Position numbers and translations under genes: made by a program. A stretch of 64,000 nt of DNA from Monocercomonoides exilis (lineage: Eukaryota; Preaxostyla; Oxymonadida; Polymastigidae), in contig LSRY02000006.1 of the NCBI GenBank assembly GCA_001643675.2, positions 622,501-686,500 on the forward strand, read 5' to 3'. Below are positions 58,201 through 64,000 of this stretch, in pieces. The notes under the pieces were generated by a model, which worked only from the letters and a program-made list of their open reading frames with translations, searched no databases and had not been told where the DNA came from. The first letter of the stretch is position 1, and every line of letters begins with the position of its first letter.

Positions 58201-61200
58201 TGCATCCAACGAAGTGCACGGACCGCTCAGGCTGCCGCATTGTCTGTTATTTGTGTTATTACTCGAAACGCTAGAGACAAAAATTGTTTCGCTTCTGAAC
58301 AAAATAACTCTTGGAAGTAAGTCTTGTTCATCTTCGTAAGATTCTCTGGTACAGCCCCATATCGAGAGCTCTTTGCTGCTTATTCTTCGAAAATCAAGCT
58401 GGAACTGCCCCTCATCAATTTGAGTTTCAATGTTTTGACATTTAATAAAAAAATCAAAGCCACGATATGCTCTGTTTCCAGATAATGTTATATTAGAAAA
58501 TACAAATTGCAAAGGATGATTATCGTCGGTTTTTCCGATTAGAAACATTCCGCCTCCTCTTCCAGAATATGATACAAAGCATTCTACAATTGTGGAATTG
58601 GCACAAACAATCTTAAAGTTCTCGTGGAGTTCCAGCAGCATGCAACCGCCTTTTTGTGAAACTGTCGAACCACAATCTTGGAACGTTGAGTTTACGATAA
58701 TTATTCCGTTGTTTCTTCGTTTTCCTGCCTGGATGGCAGACGGATTATCAGAGAAATTTTGGTGGATGCGAAGAAATTTGCATGAAGAAAAGCAAATGTT
58801 GCAATTTTCTTCTCCAACGAAATTGGAATGATCATTTTCGACTTCATCGCTCAAAATGAATGCACTTTTCGAAGAAAGTTTAACATCTTCAATATTCGCA
58901 TTTTGTATTTCAACGAAAGCAGAAGGAGAAAAATCGAAAAGGGGAACTGACGAGGAAATGGCAGTGAATGAGGTCTGATAAAGAGTCAGCCATCCTTTTT
59001 TGACCACAAAAAGCTCAAAATGAAGCGATGTGGAATCCGCTTCGAGCTGTACAAATTCGCATTCTTCGATTGTTAAATGACTCATATCTTCTTTCAGTGA
59101 AATAAAGGCAATTGCTTCATTGCTAAAAGCGTTCGGGAATTCGATATTCACTGATTTGATAGAAGAGTGAGCATCTACACTAATCACGTTGTGCGTATTT
59201 CCATCCAAGGCTCGTTCGCAAACTAAATGCGACACATCTTCTCCTACAGAAGCAACTTTTGTGGCATTCAAAATAACTTCACAATTCAGAATTGCTTCGT
59301 CAAATATTGAAAGAGATTTATTCTCTTTTCCTGCTATTCTCTGAAGTGAATAGTCAAATGAATGGCACGGGTAAATATCAAATCCGCAAGCTTTCATATC
59401 AGCTCCATTTGATGATACAAATGCCAAAGATCCTATTTGCATCCAATAAATCACCAAAGGAATTATATATTCTTCATCTTCTCCGTCACATCCCTCCAAT
59501 GACTCTTTTGTGAGCGTCTCCATCATGTTGGCAACAAATGGCAAAGTTTCATTTGTGATACTCCGTGGCAAATCGACAGCTTTGATGAAAACATCGTTGC
59601 CATATTTTGCTTTGTTTGGAGATTGTGGAGGAAAGAGTGGAGCAGAAATGCAAAAGCATGAATTTGAAGAGACGAGATTGAAGTATATTCCACCTCCGTA
59701 CCCGGAAGTTTGATCTCCATTTGGCGCGATGCAATTGCTAAATTGGCACTCGCTTATGAAAACAGATGAATGCTCATCAATAGAGCAGAACATACCGCCA
59801 CCTCCAGCATCTTTTTCTTCGACGTTGCATTTGTCAAAATTACATTTGCTAACTTTTGTGCTTCGAAGTTCAGATTCAACACTATCACTGCTGACGAAAT
59901 GAAGGCAACCTCCCATCCCTTTCACCCTGGAAATTGTTGAAAAATTGCATTCTGTGATATTAATTTCATTACCATTCACAACGCTAATCAAATTTCCAGT
60001 TGAAATTTTAAGAGATTCAAAGTAACAGAAGCTCATTTGTATTGAAGCATCACCGTTCGATCCATTCGCAGAAAATACAGCGCCTGTGTTGACAGTTCCA
60101 TGACGAAATTGGAATTCAGATATGAGAAGCTTCCCTCCTTCTACGCTTCCGAAAACAAAAGAAATGTATTCTTCTTTCAACTGGATGGCACACCTATTCA
60201 AGCTTAATGAATCCGAAAGGCATAAAAATATCAATGAATGAGATATAAGATTTTGTGGAAGCAAAAAGGTTATTCCTTCAAAGGATGTTGACTTTTGAGA
60301 TGTTATCAGAGCATTTCTTTTATTGATTGTTGTATCCGTGATTGGACAGGCTATTGAATCTTCCATGCTACCAATTGTATACTCTTTCTGAGAGAAGAAA
60401 AGCTCTTCTTGAATGCAAAATGAAGGATGCAAAATCAAATTTTTCGTTATATTGGCAAAGCGTTGTTTCAATGCAGCCAAGATGGACGAACAAGGATATG
60501 TTTCACTTCCGCAGCTGGAAAAGTCCCAAGCTCCAATTCCACCAACATAAATGACAGAAGAATAATTATCCCACAGATAAAGCACCAAAGGAATTGTAAA
60601 AGCGTTGTTGCTTGTCGACCGCTCGTATCCATTGAGGCGAGTGAAATCATTTAAATCGGGATTGGAAGAAATGGAATCAACACTGACAACTTGAGAGAGA
60701 TCATCAGCAACAAGAAACAAATCTTTTCCTTTTGTGCCTTGGCATTGATCGAATAACAATTCATTTAGAACAAATGACGAAGCATTCGATCCAACTTGCA
60801 AGAAAATTCCTCCACCACATCCAGCATTTGTCACAGTGGTAGCTGTTGCAACACACTTCACAATGGAAGTTAAAAGTTGCTCTGAGTCCGTGTTCACACA
60901 ATGCTTTGAAGATAAAGAACTAGCATTTCCAATAAAAAAAGAAGAAGCTCCACTCATTGCTATCCACAGGCCTCCTCCATCTCCATTCAAACTCTTGCAC
61001 TCGGAAATGGTGCCTCCAATTATCTCTAATTTTCCTCCTTCTTCCAAAGTGCACATGATTGAACCACCTTTTGAGTTTTTCTTTTCAAAGCCAGTGATTG
61101 TGTTGTTTGTTAGCTCTATCAAAAAAGGAGCATTTGCGAAGATTGCTCCAAGAGAGAGATCTTTATTGTCCTGAGAATCTGTTGAAGCACTTAACATCGA

Positions 61201-64000
61201 ATTCATCAGCCTGAATGTGACCTTCCTTGAAACAGAAAAGATATGAGATGATAATCTTGACGACACTTTTTCTATGTGAACAGAAGAGAAAGAACAGACT
61301 GAATTTTGGCCATTGAAAACAAATAATGGATTACTTCCAAAAAGTAAGGATGTTGATTTAAAAAAAGAAACGTTGAGTAATCCTGCATCAATTTCTAGAA
61401 ACGAAAAGGTCATGATGGAGTCAGGATCTTTTGCGCTGATTGAACAAGAAATGATCTCAAGAAGAGGAGATGATGACTTCATGAACAATTGATGAAATGG
61501 TAGCTCAGCTTGAAGAGCGAACTTCAAGGTTGTTAAGCGTGTGATCGACGAGATGCTGATCAATGAATAAGAATTTTCATTCATTTCATCTGTTACGTCA
61601 AGTCCGCAAGATTCACATGCACCTTGAATTATATATTTATTTTGCTCGATAGTTATATCCTCTGAAAGAGTGACCATATCATTGAATACAACAAATTTGT
61701 CTCCAGATTGACGAGTTAGTGCATAATTCAAAGACGAACATGGAAACTGTTCGAAACCGCAAAGGGGATGATTCAATGCATCATTCTTTGCCACAGTAAT
61801 ATTTTGTGGCTGTTCAAGAAGATACACACATAATGGAATAGGCACAGATGTTGCTTCATTATCCAATCCTCTGATTGTGCTGAAAGTGCTGTTCCAAGGT
61901 ATTTTCAACAATATTTGGCCACTTGTGGAAGTGGCTTGAAGATCTGGAGATTGAACGAACAAGTCGTATCCCCATTTTGCAATATTATTGTTGAATAATG
62001 TGAAAACAGAAAACTCAACTTGAAGATTGCACAATTTTAGGAAAACGCCACCGCCTCTTCCAACTGATGATGATGCATAGCAGTTCTGAATTGTTCCTTC
62101 TTCAATTTTTAGGTGGCATGGGCTATTCAAAGAAATGTGTATAGCCCCTCCATCAACAGAAGATTGACTTCCGCATCCGTCAATGAAACATTTTTTTAGT
62201 GCAATATTTGCAGTTGTAGTTGAAGAATCGATAAGTGCTGCACCTTGAGATGTTCGAATAATGTTTTCAAATGTTGTTTCAAGCAATGAAATCGACAAAA
62301 TTTCTGTCTGTGCCAAATGTATAAAAGATGTTGATGAAAAAAAATGAGTCCATTCAACGCTTTCCATTGTTAATGATCCAGAAACGATTCTAATCATTTC
62401 AGTTTTGAAAGATGTATCAGGAGAATGTGAATTATCAGTTGATATATTTGTGTTTTTCAGATTGATTGCACCTGAACTGGAAATGCAGCATATTCGCGAT
62501 TCTCTATTGTTATTTATTGAAGAGTCATGAATAACTCTTATATGATTAACATCAAGCGATCCGGTTGACACAGTGAAAAGAGACACGTCTGATTCAGCGA
62601 ACATGGTTTGTATTTCTGCTCCGCTTTCAGTTGGCCCACTTAAAATGTATTGATTGTTAAGGATTTTAATGGGTTGTGCCTCAGGAATTGAACCGTCCAT
62701 CATATAAATATTCGCAACAACTCCAGGAATAAGCTGTGAAACGCAAAAACTGATTGATTCACAGGGATGTTCCATGGAGAATCCACAGCTGTAAGTGTCT
62801 TTTGCATTTGGTTGAATAATGAATGAAGCAACATATCTGATTGGGTCATATTCGCAGGAAAGATAATTGCTTAAGTCTTGACCATCAGAACGGCGAGCAA
62901 CTCTGTTATTGGAGCTTCTTGTCGTTTTGCATGATCCATCAATATGATTTTGTGATGGATTATCAATGATAATGTCATGCCCACATAACCCAGCAGTGTT
63001 ATTATGAAAAAAGCAGAAATACAAAAGGGTTCCATTATTTTCTTTGCTTATGAATGTTGACAAACCTCCGCCAAACCTTCCAGAGTACCCATTTTCAAAT
63101 CGGCAGTTATGCAGGATAATTCCTCCGATCATTTCGCATATGCATAATCCTCCCCCATCACCGTTTCCTGAAGAGTGGCAACTATTGTTCACAAAAGCAC
63201 AATCAACAATACAATCCTTTGTTTTTGTTTGAGAGCTATAGACAAAGATTCCACCTCCATCATTTTGAGACCAATTATCAAAAAAGATACAGTTTTCAAA
63301 ATACGGTTGACTGTTTAAACATTCGCACTGTATTCCTGCCCCACCCCAATCTCTGGATGATACACAATAGCATCCCTGAAATGATGAATCATTTACGGAG
63401 CAAACCGCAATGTTGAGAGCATATATTGCACCGCCAAGTGTGCTTGTTGCGTTGCATCTTACGAATGATGAATTTATAACTTCAAGCACAGCATCGGTAT
63501 TATCATGAACAAATAGAGCTCCTCCACAAGCCGCCTTGCAGTCTTTCCATTCGCAATTACTAAAATTCAATGATGATGATGATTCCGTTCTATTTTTTGA
63601 GATTAACGAGTTATCGATCCTTTCGTTGAGAATAAACGAAGAATTAAAGCAAGTGAAAGCATTCGAATTTTGTGTTTCACATACGACAGAACCTTCCAGC
63701 GCATTTGCAGAACTAGAAATAATACTGTTTGAAAGCACACAGCATTTTGTGAATGGAATAACATTTGAATATGAGTTGTTGAACGCTGAATTGGATATAT
63801 TATTGAAATGGCATTTGTCAATAAGGACGTTATGAGCATTCCCACACCAAATTAAACTTGAATTGAAAATATTTTGCACATTGAAGAATTTGCAACAAAC
63901 AACAGAAATTTTAGTATTCGATGTTAAACTACGAATTAAACCGACTGTGTTTTGTAAAAATGGACGAGGAATAAGTGTGATATTATTGAATGCAATTTGG
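55231..64000 (-). CDS. second giant beta-helix surface protein with kinase-like tail (5' end beyond window)
   Basis: The frame is open from the window edge (first full codon ends at 63997) to a TGA at 55231, at least 2922 codons. The ATG at 63879 is internal, because reading upstream stays open and coding-like. The ectodomain has the same beta-helix coils as the protein at 2699-15074, with five modules opening in CG....PC.S motifs (near 62790, 61750, 60520, 59390, 58240). A transmembrane helix (about 56590-56665) is followed by VRWRK and MEMSPEEQWRRAEREAEKK. The tail (about 55420-56230) is a kinase C-lobe-like domain with RWKAPELL and FSIGMMLWECLTLQIPFGDY, lacking recognisable glycine loop, HRD and DFG. 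It keeps a kinase-like end (RISLDDLKRELFLHF), then adds a charged C-terminus absent from the other copy. It is a likely plasma-membrane receptor-type or adhesion protein; the ligand is unknown. Confidence 0.9.
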   Translation of the reverse strand, partial: QIAFNNITLIPRPFLQNTVGLIRSLTSNTKISVVCCKFFNVQNIFNSSLIWCGNAHNVLIDKCHFNNISNSAFNNSYSNVIPFTKCCVLSNSIISSSANALEGSVVCETQNSNAFTCFNSSFILNERIDNSLISKNRTESSSSLNFSNCEWKDCKAACGGALFVHDNTDAVLEVINSSFVRCNATSTLGGAIYALNIAVCSVNDSSFQGCYCVSSRDWGGAGIQCECLNSQPYFENCIFFDNWSQNDGGGIFVYSSQTKTKDCIVDCAFVNNSCHSSGNGDGGGLCICEMIGGIILHNCRFENGYSGRFGGGLSTFISKENNGTLLYFCFFHNNTAGLCGHDIIIDNPSQNHIDGSCKTTRSSNNRVARRSDGQDLSNYLSCEYDPIRYVASFIIQPNAKDTYSCGFSMEHPCESISFCVSQLIPGVVANIYMMDGSIPEAQPIKILNNQYILSGPTESGAEIQTMFAESDVSLFTVSTGSLDVNHIRVIHDSSINNNRESRICCISSSGAINLKNTNISTDNSHSPDTSFKTEMIRIVSGSLTMESVEWTHFFSSTSFIHLAQTEILSISLLETTFENIIRTSQGAALIDSSTTTANIALKKCFIDGCGSQSSVDGGAIHISLNSPCHLKIEEGTIQNCYASSSVGRGGGVFLKLCNLQVEFSVFTLFNNNIAKWGYDLFVQSPDLQATSTSGQILLKIPWNSTFSTIRGLDNEATSVPIPLCVYLLEQPQNITVAKNDALNHPLCGFEQFPCSSLNYALTRQSGDKFVVFNDMVTLSEDITIEQNKYIIQGACESCGLDVTDEMNENSYSLISISSITRLTTLKFALQAELPFHQLFMKSSSPLLEIISCSISAKDPDSIMTFSFLEIDAGLLNVSFFKSTSLLFGSNPLFVFNGQNSVCSFSSVHIEKVSSRLSSHIFSVSRKVTFRLMNSMLSASTDSQDNKDLSLGAIFANAPFLIELTNNTITGFEKKNSKGGSIMCTLEEGGKLEIIGGTISECKSLNGDGGGLWIAMSGASSFFIGNASSLSSKHCVNTDSEQLLTSIVKCVATATTVTNAGCGGGIFLQVGSNASSFVLNELLFDQCQGTKGKDLFLVADDLSQVVSVDSISSNPDLNDFTRLNGYERSTSNNAFTIPLVLYLWDNYSSVIYVGGIGAWDFSSCGSETYPCSSILAALKQRFANITKNLILHPSFCIQEELFFSQKEYTIGSMEDSIACPITDTTINKRNALITSQKSTSFEGITFLLPQNLISHSLIFLCLSDSLSLNRCAIQLKEEYISFVFGSVEGGKLLISEFQFRHGTVNTGAVFSANGSNGDASIQMSFCYFESLKISTGNLISVVNGNEINITECNFSTISRVKGMGGCLHFVSSDSVESELRSTKVSKCNFDKCNVEEKDAGGGGMFCSIDEHSSVFISECQFSNCIAPNGDQTSGYGGGIYFNLVSSNSCFCISAPLFPPQSPNKAKYGNDVFIKAVDLPRSITNETLPFVANMMETLTKESLEGCDGEDEEYIIPLVIYWMQIGSLAFVSSNGADMKACGFDIYPCHSFDYSLQRIAGKENKSLSIFDEAILNCEVILNATKVASVGEDVSHLVCERALDGNTHNVISVDAHSSIKSVNIEFPNAFSNEAIAFISLKEDMSHLTIEECEFVQLEADSTSLHFELFVVKKGWLTLYQTSFTAISSSVPLFDFSPSAFVEIQNANIEDVKLSSKSAFILSDEVENDHSNFVGEENCNICFSSCKFLRIHQNFSDNPSAIQAGKRRNNGIIIVNSTFQDCGSTVSQKGGCMLLELHENFKIVCANSTIVECFVSYSGRGGGMFLIGKTDDNHPLQFVFSNITLSGNRAYRGFDFFIKCQNIETQIDEGQFQLDFRRISSKELSIWGCTRESYEDEQDLLPRVILFRSETIFVSSVSSNNTNNRQCGSLSGPCTSLDAGISHIIPTKYSQLLIVEETNLQSATSIISVLIRTLDHPKKAIIHFINTIECENNSLITSYDKVKLEYLSFIFNPSFCSDTKALIGQMNGTLTISFLLFSVEPNDSIHVKNDLSFNIISVDCGSLLLESCEFSFLRLARPMILISPNAKARIEDSLVHDIASQKSLLAFKNSLVVTVRNLNVSRIQLQEGTCCEFALSNDSKAILSCLFFENITTSSDVASSIMVNDNEAPELSMDNCSFRDCISHLEKGSIASFSLCKNVTVSYCSFEGPNSVVDSSIQNTKSDAICKWNGSLVDFSSSDMYMKEAKIENSPKGGMSLSGGNATIEKGEFSGNNANIEGYSSARRNILCFNAQKLGLVDTKEGGIANDNKLQWIINDGCDLVGSGFEKGWGLFMPIFEDIKIEDFGEWTKLRFFGKMFHPCNLSFQVISSKGEENQIETYEFGEEGYLTEKEAEGIVGSNLIKEAEDEAEVLVRLKYGFKKSPLYTDCVVIKNRTGLRENTDSNILKGEAKTSSLWVVIVIILCILLLVLFVAIVFIVRWRKQKRRTEELEIIVEDTVKKEPKAFEMVTMEMSPEEQWRRAEREAEKKNDERMKKRIYDTNMQHSESSEHLLSESGSTEYILGRDSDKIPQWMLEKVEEEETRKRTPSPSISSTSTADSDSTFVRGEDLCPTTSSMSNLVDAMACSSPHEKLIVDLRDSLFMLLHGRNKTKEMPIGTLQEREQTAAQILFWVANGALHSFDEMENPLQSLSNLSPHIVLFSEHMVICIVMHSDLLSDDDSDSSPISSSTVVTSASDDDDDSLPSSAFEDEDDFKKECLRWKAPELLINKKMGATKESVSFSIGMMLWECLTLQIPFGDYEAEVAGQKIVNGERPSEVPIHESELGEIIKKCWKSQRSFRISLDDLKRELFLHFPAGAVILTMSDAIDQEDDTENEVNKTNDEAQFISESLETFSQNSSKRIKEKRKQLSYEKMKDAIEKNEKKQKEIIT

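Noticed and set aside
1-64000. tRNA or rRNA genes
   Set aside because: No tRNA-like cloverleaf or rRNA-like conserved block was noticed in the spacers. A covariance search could not be run.

Overview
The window looks like nuclear DNA of a unicellular eukaryote. Long A+T-rich spacers separate genes of the eukaryotic secretory and mRNA-decay machinery. Spliceosomal GT-AG introns of roughly 50-230 bases interrupt several genes, and all host reading frames fit the standard stop codons. The very large surface proteins with beta-helix ectodomains and kinase-like tails, together with moderate intron density, suggest a metamonad, perhaps an oxymonad/preaxostylan. That placement is inference (about 0.5) and was not tested by any search.

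Layout. 1-2700: spacer and a decayed PIF/Harbinger-like transposase (minus strand). 2699-15074: a giant type I membrane protein with eight beta-helix modules, one transmembrane segment and a cytoplasmic kinase-like tail (plus strand); its 5' end appears interrupted. 15075-18524: spacer, G+C-richer up to about 17050 and then very A+T-rich. 18525-30403: a mobile-DNA island bounded by 38-base inverted repeats that look like pogo/Tigger ends. The island holds a small basic ORF divergent from a three-exon DDE-like transposase gene, a long decayed Lys/Glu-rich coding region, and a decayed pogo-like transposase. 30635-33716: an eight-exon thioredoxin-domain ER membrane protein (TMX3/PDI-like, minus strand), head to head with a three-exon oxysterol-binding-protein-like lipid transfer gene (33902-36090). 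36504-37706: a seven-exon small pseudokinase. 37797-51644: a 4615-codon uninterrupted NOT1 (CNOT1) scaffold gene. 51874-54225: a three-exon charged protein of unknown role (minus strand). 55231-64000: a second giant beta-helix/kinase-like surface protein (minus strand), open at the window edge.

The two giant surface genes point toward each other across about 40 kb of unrelated genes. Their cytoplasmic coding regions are nearly identical at DNA level while the ectodomains have diverged, which suggests gene conversion or strong constraint on the tail with free diversification outside. The housekeeping block codes for ER redox folding, sterol/lipid exchange and mRNA deadenylation scaffolding. 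The most unusual signal is in the island transposase gene: its catalytic coding region (about 21342-22183) carries a dense series of perfect or near-perfect inverted repeats with arms of 9-15 bases, far more than chance would give.
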